From CALLMM01 sp964429855 (lineage in GTDB: Bacteria > Armatimonadota > Chthonomonadetes > Chthonomonadales > CAJBBX01): DNA of 64,000 nucleotides. The stretch lies in assembly GCA_964429855.1 (NCBI GenBank), contig CAYSDM010000004.1:49595-113594 (forward strand), given 5' to 3'. Of the stretch, positions 36,401 through 43,845 are shown piece after piece. The notes under the pieces were generated by a model. The model was not told the origin of the DNA. It saw only the letters and a list, made by a program, of their open reading frames with translations, and did not search any database. Position 1 is the first letter of the stretch, and each line of letters starts with the position of its first letter. A program made the position numbers and the translations under genes.

Positions 36401-36654
36401 CCGGCGCCTTCACGCTGCAGAGTGATTGTCCGCTGCCGCATCTGTCCGTACGTCTGGGACCGTTCCCCGATCTGGTGAGTGCGCGCTGCGCTCTGGAGGG
36501 GGGAGTCTTCCCTGCTGGTTCTACCCGCCGCCTGTCGCTGTCAGGAACCTATCGGGGGAGAGACGCCATCTGGTTATGGGTCGAGAATATGAGAGAGGTG
36601 CGCGAAATAGATATTCGTCTTGTGGGAAACAACAGAGATTCAGGAGTGCAATGA
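33481..36654 (+). CDS. Secreted six-hairpin (alpha/alpha)6-type glycosidase-like protein, 1057 aa
   Basis: Residues 1-28 are a signal peptide (LLCALLCLMTTLLPARA). Residues about 30-190 resemble a GH32 C-terminal-like/concanavalin sandwich (VYLEVVDANP, FAWIAFGG). Residues about 500-960 show the repeated helical pairs of (alpha/alpha)6 glycosidases: DHYVTLALRCIRDPLRAANYVDFCDKWLYYY, GHGATCVGRWVAWRML, YEPYPTWACLTALRCSAQMAEAVGD and PVLGMGYGQGWITHAALALDDL (short elements). The C-terminal part is beta-rich. A role in extracellular glycan breakdown is inferred. Its stop overlaps the start of the next gene (ATGA). Confidence 0.78.
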   Translation: MNRQFPAGRLLCALLCLMTTLLPARAGYSQNGADSDAALSFPDGTLKGWQVEGENTWSIGLNPEFFVAPGQKVGAVANSLEKGEANTGVLRSPVFIIRAPVQSFFISGWDGTLNGQNDGDRNWVQLRSYPDGAILRRAHTPGGNKLVRVKWITADLQGRRVYLEVVDANPVIRPGGFAWIAFGGYRQEVPTGLKRPLSIDNLFAVKLDSGAEMTICRTLPFMAALPERRGETRRQNADGAERLPVGVGAKTLYLLGMINEGWDYGVAHWGEHPELRAKRDDQVYIGARIGEIEIRYAAGNADRIPLIIGATAWFVAQWAHGPTHGVSVPIREPFASRPEYDAVLRRALKLREDSDEGSSDTRHKRYYLAIRPRPLPIREIVVHDNPALRGRPLVSAVTLEEPASREGLRWLGRWTVEEADLQPAVSANEKPDWKKELESLARTLYTSAFDLPKKVSLLPFPKEFDAAQIRFLGGREAVMLTNLWTANLQQMDEKFERKTGNFRETAKDCPWYGGYSGIGTWAPIGVYADGAYARTSDHYVTLALRCIRDPLRAANYVDFCDKWLYYYRADHDPARGPANPELDIAKYPKDAPPHWAFVLNGPYSLPWPINEIPGNEEMDGHGATCVGRWVAWRMLGAPKGEWLTAPRPEVYGKSRWDSTRDAADFICWLMDYTRRDVIWSEGETTGWAGGPHLPLAVAGMPNETDPVKIRSNYANADMYEPYPTWACLTALRCSAQMAEAVGDTERARKWRAYADRLQAGMIRLLKVGDHNRFVWRVSPYSVLPSLQDSLVPGWFCQYRDGYDPLRWDPTVMTITRNTLERQLSQRYGFAPVLGMGYGQGWITHAALALDDLDSAGKLLVNLAKYCYDKNLDYSDPKRGIDWRRWLWLIPEGTHILPDGRWYRIGDLSNGANQGPAMHALETCAGVDDTDPRHVRILPRAPEPLNGLEVENFLTLVPEKEGLGLARVKYRFLRPGAFTLQSDCPLPHLSVRLGPFPDLVSARCALEGGVFPAGSTRRLSLSGTYRGRDAIWLWVENMREVREIDIRLVGNNRDSGVQ

Positions 36655-39600
36655 TGCAGGATCAGCCGATAGTCGTCACCATCCTGCTGCTGATGACTCT
36701 GCTCAGTCTGACCTGTGGGGCTGTCTCCGGGCAGGCATCGCGTTCTTCCAGGAAAAGTCCCGTGGTCGCGCCGCTCTTTCTGGATGAGCATCCGGAACTG
36801 ATCGCGGCCGCGCAGCAGGGTTGGGGAGAGATGGGAATCAACACTGCCGCCCATGCCCCGGATCGCCAGGGAATGGCTCTGCGAATCAAAGACCGGGAGT
36901 TCACGCGGGGAATCGGCAGCCATGCGCCGGGAACCATCACGTTGGAGTTGAACGGAAGGTACACGCGCTTTGAGGCCTGGGTCGGCGTTCAGTGGCAGCA
37001 GGGACATTTCGGCAGCGTCGTCTTTCAGGTCTATGCAGACGGGAAGAAGCGGTTTGACAGCGGGGTGATGCGAGAGACAACCCCGGCGCGACCCGTCAGA
37101 CTCTCCCTGAAAGGCGTGCAGGAGTTGCAGCTAACGATGACGGATGCCGGGGACGGGATCACCTGTGATGTGGCGAACTGGTGCGAGGCGCGTCTGCTTC
37201 CCGATCCCGATGCGCCTCCAGTTGGCGGTCTACCGCGTGTGAATATTGCCCCGTTCGCACAGGTCATCTCCTCCGATCCAGCGCGCAGTGATGGAGCGCG
37301 AAATTCGCGGGTAGAGGAGTTTCGCGCCGAAGAGCTATTTCTGGATCGCGAGGTGACGCCGGATATTTCCGGGGTGTGGGAGGCTCCGGTCTGGCAGGAT
37401 GGACGCGCCTGCATCGGGCTGATGTGGCTGGAGCGCCGACGGCTGACCGAAATCGGGCTGGAGTTCGACGGCGAACCGCCTTCTGCCGAAGGGGTGGAGG
37501 CGCAGCAGTGGGTCATGACAAAAGAGGGCGCATCGCCGGGAGGGAGCCGCTGGCAGGGGCGATGGCAGTCGTTGAAAGGCAGTCTGACCCGTGACGGCAG
37601 TCGGTGGAGTTTTGAGATAGATCGTGATACCAGTCCGAATCTTCGCGGCGGCACGCTGAAAATACGCTGGATATTTCCGGCTTCCGCCGGGCGCGTCCGT
37701 GTGCGCGGGCTGACCGCCATGAGCGACTCCCGCTGGCGAACAACGGAGGCGCGCCTGACGGCGGAGAAGACGATGCAGACGGGAACCGCCATCGTCGAAA
37801 TCTATAACGGGGAGATCGTTACGCCTTCCGGCGCGGTGACCCGCGTGGAGTGGTCTACGCAGGAGCCGCTGACGCTCTCTCTCCGCTACTGCACGAAACG
37901 CGCCGGACAGTCCGAGCGAACCGTTCTGCGCGTGCGAACGCCCGGAGCCGCTTTCGGCATCGCGCTCGATGACTTAATGGAGAATGAGGCGGTCTATTCG
38001 CGGGAGTTCGGGGTATTTGCCACGCGCCTGCCCGCGACGGTTAGTCTGGAGGAGTATCGCCGCAAAGTCGCCCGCCGGAAAACGGTGCTGGAGCGCGTGC
38101 GGCGAATGCCGGATCAGACTCTCGATCAGGCTGTTCAGCGAGTCCATCGCCCGGAAGCGGATCATGGACCGACAATGCTTTCTCTTCCCTGTCATAACAG
38201 AAAGTTTATTATGGAGCGAGGAGGCGTTATTCAGTTTGGATTGCAGCCTGACTCCTATCCCTATCGGTTTGTTCCGCAGTTCGGTTCGGGCAAGCCGGAG
38301 AGCGTAGTTCGCTCGCTGCAGGGGGGATGGCTGCCGATTCCAGTTGTTTCCGTGCGGGAGGGCGGTTTGCTCTATCTGCAGCGCACGTTCGTCGCACCGG
38401 CGGAGTGGGCAGGGAGACCGGGAGAAGAGTGGCGGCTGGATCAGAGATCGCTCTGTGTGGCGGGGATTCTGGTCTCAAACTCCGGCGTAAATTCCGCGAA
38501 CGCTAACCTTGCGCTGCGTTTCCAGACAGAAGCCGGGCAGCCGCTCCTGCTAAGGCAGTCTACTGATCCGTTTCACGCCGAACTTGTCATCGAAGGCAGG
38601 GTTATCGCCATTGTAAGGAGGGAGCCTGCATCCCTGTTGACTCCACGTCTGGAGGAGGGCGCGATACGCTTCTCCGGCGAAATGAAACCCGGCGAGAAGG
38701 TGGAGTTGACCGTTCTGATTCCCGGCTGGGATATCGCCCCCGGCGAGACAGTCGCGCTGCGTAACGCGGCGCAACTATCGGCGGATACAGAGGCGCTCTG
38801 GCGTCGCCTGATGGAACCGGCGATGCAGGTCGAACTGCCTGATCCACTGTTGCAAAACGTCATACACGCCTCGCAGGTTCACTGTCTGCTGGCGGCGCGA
38901 AACGTATCCGGGCAGGAGGTGGCTCCCTGGATCGCCTCAAGTTTCTATGGACCGTTGGAGAGCGAAGCGCAGTCGGTGATCCGGGGGATGCTTTTCAACG
39001 GACAGACGGAGTTTGCGCGCCGTTCGCTGGAGTTTTTCCTGGGTCGCGTGAATGAGGCGGGTTACCTGACCACCGGCTATACCGTTCTTGGAACGGGCTG
39101 GATGCTCTGGTCTCTGGGAGAGTATCACCGGTTGACGGGAGACGACGACTGGCTGCGGAAAGTCGCCCCAACGGCAGCGCGAATGTGCCATTGGATACGC
39201 GAACAGCGTAAAAAGACGCGGCACGACTATCCGCCCGGTCATCCTGCGCGAGAATCGGGACTGATGCCCCCCGGCGTCATCGCGGATTGGGAGGTCTACG
39301 CCTGTTACTACTACGCCAACGGCTGTTACTACGCCGGGCTGGAGGCGGCAGGGCAGGCGCTGGAGAAGATCGGACACCCGGATGCGCGGGCGATACGGGA
39401 GGATGCCCGCGCTTTTCGCGAGGATATTCTGCGCTCCTATCGCGAGATTCAGTCGCTGGCTCCTCTGGTTCCCCTGCAAAACGGCGACTGGGTTCTCTAC
39501 TATCCCACGCACGCTCACTGTCCCGGACCCATAGAGTTGTACTACCCGGGCGAGGATGGCGGGCGGAGCTGGTGCTACGATGTGGAGATCGGGCCGCATC

Positions 39601-40292
39601 ACCTGCTGCCGATGGGGGTGATGGAGCCGGGAAGCGCGGATGCGCGACGGGTGATGGATCACATGGAGGATGTGCAGTTTCTGCGTGATGGATGGGGATA
39701 CTATCCGGCGGATGCCACGCGAAAGGACTGGTTCAATCGGGGAGGATTTGCGAAGGTGCAGCCCTACTATGCCCGCACAACGGAGTTTCATGCGCTGCAG
39801 GACGACGTAAAGCCGTTCCTTCGCTCCTACTTTAACGCGCTGGTCTCCCTGCTGAATCGCGAAGACCTCTCCCTCTGGGAGCACTTTTTTAACGGAGCCT
39901 ACAACAAGACTCACGAAACCGGCTATTTCCTGCACCAGTCGCGCCTGATGCTGGCGATGGAACGGGGAGATTCGCTCTGGCTTGCGCCGTTCATTACGGA
40001 CAACTGGCTGAAGGATGGTCAGACGGTCGCGGCGCGCAATGTGCCGACACGTTTCGGACCGGTTAGCTACCGTCTGACCTCGCATGTCGCGCAGGGATAT
40101 ATCGAAGCTTCAATCAGTCCTCCCTTAAGGGAACTTCCCTCGAATATCGTTCTTCGGCTGCGCCACCCGTCAGGAAGGCGGATTCGCTCTGTGATTGTCA
40201 ACGGCTCCAGGCACGCCGACTTCGACCCGAAAGCCGGAACGATCACCCTGCCTGCCGGTCGCGGACCGATCTCCGCGCAGGTTCGCTACTGA
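36651..40292 (+). CDS. Secreted NPCBM-domain six-hairpin glycosidase-like protein, 1213 aa
   Basis: The start is the ATG overlapping the preceding stop at 36651, after AGGAGTGCA; a longer frame upstream is unsupported. After a signal region (MMQDQPIVVTILLLMTLLSL), residues about 40-175 are an NPCBM module (TRGIGSHAPGTITLEL, FEAWVGVQWQQG, VFQVYADG, RPVRLSLKGVQELQLTM). That module usually precedes alpha-galactosidase-type or related catalytic domains. The middle is beta-rich. Residues about 730-1110 form an (alpha/alpha)6-like helical region (GPLESEAQSVIRGMLFNG, YHRLTGDDDWLRKVAPTAARMCHWI, CYYYANGCYYAGLEAAGQALEKIG). No catalytic pair is assigned. Confidence 0.82.
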   Translation: MMQDQPIVVTILLLMTLLSLTCGAVSGQASRSSRKSPVVAPLFLDEHPELIAAAQQGWGEMGINTAAHAPDRQGMALRIKDREFTRGIGSHAPGTITLELNGRYTRFEAWVGVQWQQGHFGSVVFQVYADGKKRFDSGVMRETTPARPVRLSLKGVQELQLTMTDAGDGITCDVANWCEARLLPDPDAPPVGGLPRVNIAPFAQVISSDPARSDGARNSRVEEFRAEELFLDREVTPDISGVWEAPVWQDGRACIGLMWLERRRLTEIGLEFDGEPPSAEGVEAQQWVMTKEGASPGGSRWQGRWQSLKGSLTRDGSRWSFEIDRDTSPNLRGGTLKIRWIFPASAGRVRVRGLTAMSDSRWRTTEARLTAEKTMQTGTAIVEIYNGEIVTPSGAVTRVEWSTQEPLTLSLRYCTKRAGQSERTVLRVRTPGAAFGIALDDLMENEAVYSREFGVFATRLPATVSLEEYRRKVARRKTVLERVRRMPDQTLDQAVQRVHRPEADHGPTMLSLPCHNRKFIMERGGVIQFGLQPDSYPYRFVPQFGSGKPESVVRSLQGGWLPIPVVSVREGGLLYLQRTFVAPAEWAGRPGEEWRLDQRSLCVAGILVSNSGVNSANANLALRFQTEAGQPLLLRQSTDPFHAELVIEGRVIAIVRREPASLLTPRLEEGAIRFSGEMKPGEKVELTVLIPGWDIAPGETVALRNAAQLSADTEALWRRLMEPAMQVELPDPLLQNVIHASQVHCLLAARNVSGQEVAPWIASSFYGPLESEAQSVIRGMLFNGQTEFARRSLEFFLGRVNEAGYLTTGYTVLGTGWMLWSLGEYHRLTGDDDWLRKVAPTAARMCHWIREQRKKTRHDYPPGHPARESGLMPPGVIADWEVYACYYYANGCYYAGLEAAGQALEKIGHPDARAIREDARAFREDILRSYREIQSLAPLVPLQNGDWVLYYPTHAHCPGPIELYYPGEDGGRSWCYDVEIGPHHLLPMGVMEPGSADARRVMDHMEDVQFLRDGWGYYPADATRKDWFNRGGFAKVQPYYARTTEFHALQDDVKPFLRSYFNALVSLLNREDLSLWEHFFNGAYNKTHETGYFLHQSRLMLAMERGDSLWLAPFITDNWLKDGQTVAARNVPTRFGPVSYRLTSHVAQGYIEASISPPLRELPSNIVLRLRHPSGRRIRSVIVNGSRHADFDPKAGTITLPAGRGPISAQVRY

Positions 40293-40307
40293 GAAGGGGT
40301 GTCGCCC

Positions 40308-40352
40308 AGGTCACAAAGCCCCGCTTGCTATTCAGGCGGGGCTTTGTGACCT
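40308..40352. terminator. 17-bp perfect hairpin between convergent genes
   Basis: 40308-40324 pairs perfectly with 40336-40352 around an 11-nt loop, directly between the NPCBM gene stop and the zinc-ribbon gene stop on the other strand. It is probably a bidirectional terminator, but no T-tract follows on either side. Confidence 0.6.
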
Positions 40353-40353
40353 G

Positions 40354-41265
40354 TTACATCGCGTTGGTGACTTTGCCGGTGCTGCGATTAACGCGATACC
40401 AGCCCATCGTCGCGGTATGCGACTGATCCGGGCTGTCCTGCACGACCTCATAGACATGGACGATGAAGCTGCCCTCCTCCTCCCGGTCTATCACGATGTG
40501 CGGCGGCTTCCCGGCGCGCTCCAGAGCCGCCAGCCACTCCTTCACCTCCGCCACCTCGCGCACCTTCTCCAGCGCCTGCTCCTCCGACAGCAGCCCGGAC
40601 GGAGAGGGCGGAGGATTGGAGCCATCCGGCGCGTTCTCTCCCTCTTTCGGGCGACGAGCAACGATCACCACATATTCGCTGGCAGGCGGAGCCAGCGTCA
40701 ATGTCATCTGCTTCCGATCCTCCGCCACCTCCACTTCGGTCGGAATCTTTTGCTCATCGGTGTAGCACTCGCCTTTGAGCTTGCTTCGGGAGACTTCGGT
40801 CAGTTCCAGACGGTCCAGGTTTTTACCGAGTTCTCCCATCAGCTTTCCATCTTCCACCCGCAGTTCAAACTCCTGCTCTTTCGTATCGCCGCCAGGTTCG
40901 CCTCCCATTACGACCCACTTTCCCGCAAGGTCATTCAGAGAACCGGCAGGGGAGGGGGCTGGCGAATCCTGTCCGGGGGGCGTCGGCGAAGAGGTATCCG
41001 TTTCGGTCGGCGTGGAAACGATCTCCGGCGGTTTCTGCCTGCTCTTCCAGTACCACCAGCCTCCAGCGGCTCCAGCCAGCAGGAGGATCAGGAAAAATCC
41101 TCCGACCAGGATCAGGATCAGCATCACCGGGGAGGATTTGGGTCTGACGACCGGCGGCGCGGACGCCGGAGAAGAAACCGCAACGGTTTGACCGCATTTC
41201 TGGCAGAATCGGGCATTGGGGGGCAGCGTGGCTCCGCATCCCACGCAGATGGTTGAATTTGACAT
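40354..41265 (-). CDS. Zinc-ribbon, membrane-anchored hypothetical protein
   Basis: The 303-residue product starts with a zinc ribbon (C7, C10, C21, C24: ICVGCG...FCQKCG). A Pro/Ala linker, a membrane segment at about 48-72 (VMLILILVGGFFLILLLAGAA), a Pro/Ser/Thr-rich spacer to about 110, and an extracytoplasmic C-terminal region follow (GKWVVMGGEPGG, LKGECYTDEQK; WYRVNRSTGKVTN at the end). The zinc ribbon faces the cytoplasm if the topology is N-in. GKWVVMGG and VEVAEDRKQMTLTLAPP fit a TIGR03067-like beta domain, uncertain. It is 15 bp downstream of the GxGYxYP gene. Confidence 0.75.
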   Translation of the reverse strand: MSNSTICVGCGATLPPNARFCQKCGQTVAVSSPASAPPVVRPKSSPVMLILILVGGFFLILLLAGAAGGWWYWKSRQKPPEIVSTPTETDTSSPTPPGQDSPAPSPAGSLNDLAGKWVVMGGEPGGDTKEQEFELRVEDGKLMGELGKNLDRLELTEVSRSKLKGECYTDEQKIPTEVEVAEDRKQMTLTLAPPASEYVVIVARRPKEGENAPDGSNPPPSPSGLLSEEQALEKVREVAEVKEWLAALERAGKPPHIVIDREEEGSFIVHVYEVVQDSPDQSHTATMGWYRVNRSTGKVTNAM

Positions 41266-41280
41266 CTACTCTACTCCCAT

Positions 41281-43662
41281 TCAGGAGGCTCCTCTGGTCA
41301 CCTTCCGAACACGTACAGATCGCACCAACAGAGGATCTCCCGCATTAAATAATCGGAAATCCGCGCCTCCATTTTGACTCCCGATGAAGCGGGGATCTTC
41401 GAGCCGGAAAGTCGCTTTTCGCCACTCCCCGCTGCCGGTTCGGGCAACCGCCTGCGGATGTCCCTTATACGCGCCGTCCACCGGAGCGGCGGAGTCGGCG
41501 GAGTCGTATTGAAGCTCAAAGCGTCCCTGACCGTCGTCGAGATACTCTACCTCCACCACAAGCGCGCCGCCTCCCGGACGATAAAAGCCGTCATCCGCAT
41601 CAAAATAGAGGTAGTAAGGGGGCTGATGCGACGGAACTCGCCAGACTTTCGCGCCTTCGCGCGCGATCACCTCAAACGGTCCATCATCCACGATGATCGC
41701 ACTCAAGCCCTCCTCCCGATCTGGAACGGCGGCGATCTCCGCCGCTTTCGAAAAACGACTCTCCACGCGATCTGCTCGCAGCGTCTCATATTCGCGCACC
41801 AGCCAGAGCAGCGTATAGAGGTCTACCACCATCACCTCGTCGCCTGCCGTTTGCTTCAGTTCGTTCACCACTTCGGCATACCAGGAGGGAGACTTCAGGA
41901 TGGAACGGCAGACCACAAAGCGAGGCATAGAGCCTCCGGCCAGGCTGCGCAGCGTGCGCGCGGCGCGTTTCGCGTCATGCGGGAGATCGGCGCGCATACG
42001 CAGATAGGGCATCCCGCGATGCACTCCCTGCGGCGGGATCTTCTGGGCGACGATTCCATCCGGCGAAAATCGGGAATAGGCGTCCAGCCCCTCCTCCGCA
42101 AGTCCAGGCGCATAGCCGTCTATGATGAAACCGGTCAGGGAGAGGTCCCACTGCTCAAAGTACTTCCGATTATGACGCTCCCATGCCGCCATACCCGAAG
42201 GCAGCCCGGAGTGCGCTCGCGGGGGCGTCAGATTGCCGGGATTGAGATAGCCCGCTCCGCTGTCGCCCGCTACGAACCAGTCGTTGGGAGTGCGCCTCTC
42301 ACGCGCCCATGCCATGCCCAGCGGGAACCGCTCGCACAGATTGGGATTGAACGCCCAGGAGAGCGGAGTTGTGCCTCGCGCCGGGTCGCGCCACATCGAA
42401 GGCAGCATTCGATAGAGCCACGCCGCCGCGTCATAGTCTCCGACGTAGTGCGAGATGTAGCGGCGCGGAACGATTTTTCCCTGCGCGTCCAGTATTCCGC
42501 GCGCGGTCAGGCTTTCGCGGGTAGGCTTCGGATTCTGCGGATACCGCTTCGCCAGCGGGTAATGCTGATAGAAGGAGGCGTTCGCCATCGCGCTCAGTCC
42601 GAGCGCGTCCGCATCCATGATCGCATTGTAGCAGGAGAGGATTTCGGCATACCGCCACTCGGTGGGAACCGGCTCGTGCTTTCCGCCGGCGAACCACTGT
42701 CCCGTCCGGTAGTTGGTGTACTTGTACGCCCAGGGGACGAAACCGGCGATCTGAATGATTCCGTCGCCCTTGAAGCGGTCATAGGCGGCACGCAGCAGCG
42801 TTTTGAGCGCCGCCGCATCGCTCCCCGGCTTCTGCTGCGGGTCGTCTACCGTCGCTTCATCGTCCCACACATTCAGGTCGAACAGGACGCCGCGCCGCGC
42901 TATCACAAAGTCCTGATTGGTCAGGGTATGGTTCTCCGGCGCGCCTGCGTTCCAGCAGGAGAGCCAGAAGCCGTCCAGATAGTATCCCATCCAGAGCGGA
43001 TTGACTTTCCCGGTCTTCACATAGCGTTCGATCAGCCACAGATAGGCGTCGCACTTGGCGCTCCCGGTCGAAGGCAGGCGTGTGCCCGAGATCGTTCCGG
43101 AGCCGGTAAAGAGAGGATCTCCGTTCCGGTTCATCAGCCGCTGTCGAACCGGCAGCCCTTTCCTGGCGCGGGTCAGCTCCTGAAAGAGCGAGTTTGCCGC
43201 CGTATCGTAGCGCAGGCAGAGCAGATTCTCCGCGCCGGCAATGGTAGAAGCCAGGTTGGAGGTTGCCGGAACGCGCTCATCCCAGACGACCGCGCCCCGA
43301 TAGAAAGAGGCGAACCGCGCCAGAAGGTCGTTCAGCGAAGCGACTTTCACGACTTTTCGACCCGACATCCAGCCGCCTTCGCGAGTCATCTCCTCCCACC
43401 AGAAGTCGTCCGGCTCCCGAACGTAGCGGATGAAGAGACGAGGCTCCGTTCGGTTGACCAACCCCTGCAGTGAGACAACCAGATGCGTCTCATCCCAGAA
43501 TCGTCGCCTCTGCGCCGGATCGTTCAGGTCCCGCGCATAGAGCGAAGTCATATCGTAGTAGACGATCTCCTCTTCCGCCGGGGCTGCCGCCGGAGCCGAA
43601 AGTCCGCTCATCAGGATCAAGTTGCTCAACAGGAACCTCCACAGGAGAAACTGCTTTATCAT
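41281..43662 (-). CDS. Secreted GxGYxYP-family glycosidase-like protein
   Basis: I place the start at 43662 (MIKQFLLWRFLLSNLILMSG), where an AAAGGTTGAAAAA ribosome site and a signal peptide coincide; the frame extends upstream without support. The 793-residue product has the GxGYxYP family motif as GDSGAGYLNP in mid protein, preceded by YISHYVGDYDAAAWLYRML and PLSWAFNPNLCERFP, plus an N-terminal VVSLQGLVNRTEPRLFI typical of the family. The C-terminal 130 residues form a beta-sandwich (ALVVEVEYLDDGQGRFELQYDSA, split). The family is associated with polysaccharide degradation in gut and soil bacteria, but its substrate is unknown. It has a terminator-separated start after the chemoreceptor gene. 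Confidence 0.85.
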   Translation of the reverse strand: MIKQFLLWRFLLSNLILMSGLSAPAAAPAEEEIVYYDMTSLYARDLNDPAQRRRFWDETHLVVSLQGLVNRTEPRLFIRYVREPDDFWWEEMTREGGWMSGRKVVKVASLNDLLARFASFYRGAVVWDERVPATSNLASTIAGAENLLCLRYDTAANSLFQELTRARKGLPVRQRLMNRNGDPLFTGSGTISGTRLPSTGSAKCDAYLWLIERYVKTGKVNPLWMGYYLDGFWLSCWNAGAPENHTLTNQDFVIARRGVLFDLNVWDDEATVDDPQQKPGSDAAALKTLLRAAYDRFKGDGIIQIAGFVPWAYKYTNYRTGQWFAGGKHEPVPTEWRYAEILSCYNAIMDADALGLSAMANASFYQHYPLAKRYPQNPKPTRESLTARGILDAQGKIVPRRYISHYVGDYDAAAWLYRMLPSMWRDPARGTTPLSWAFNPNLCERFPLGMAWARERRTPNDWFVAGDSGAGYLNPGNLTPPRAHSGLPSGMAAWERHNRKYFEQWDLSLTGFIIDGYAPGLAEEGLDAYSRFSPDGIVAQKIPPQGVHRGMPYLRMRADLPHDAKRAARTLRSLAGGSMPRFVVCRSILKSPSWYAEVVNELKQTAGDEVMVVDLYTLLWLVREYETLRADRVESRFSKAAEIAAVPDREEGLSAIIVDDGPFEVIAREGAKVWRVPSHQPPYYLYFDADDGFYRPGGGALVVEVEYLDDGQGRFELQYDSADSAAPVDGAYKGHPQAVARTGSGEWRKATFRLEDPRFIGSQNGGADFRLFNAGDPLLVRSVRVRKVTRGAS

Positions 43663-43786
43663 TTTTTCAACCTTTCGAAAAACTACCGACGGTCTGGGAC
43701 GAGACGCTTCACACACAGCGCTGGCATAATAACCTTTCCCTCTCTGTGTTTGTTGCCCGTAAGGAAAGCTCCTGCGCGCCAGACGT

Positions 43787-43830
43787 AAAAAAAGCCCGAA
43801 AGAGAGTGCGCGGCGCTCTCTTTCGGGCTT
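43787..43830 (-). terminator. Intrinsic terminator after the chemoreceptor gene
   Basis: A perfect 13-bp stem (43794-43806 with 43816-43828) with a nine-base loop is followed on the minus strand by seven T (43793-43787). It separates the chemoreceptor from the GxGYxYP gene downstream. Confidence 0.88.
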
Positions 43831-43845
43831 CGCTGTAACGAAGAC

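Noticed and set aside
41374..43473. 699-codon plus-strand frame inside the GxGYxYP gene
   Set aside because: Antisense shadow with no export signal, ribosome site or family match.
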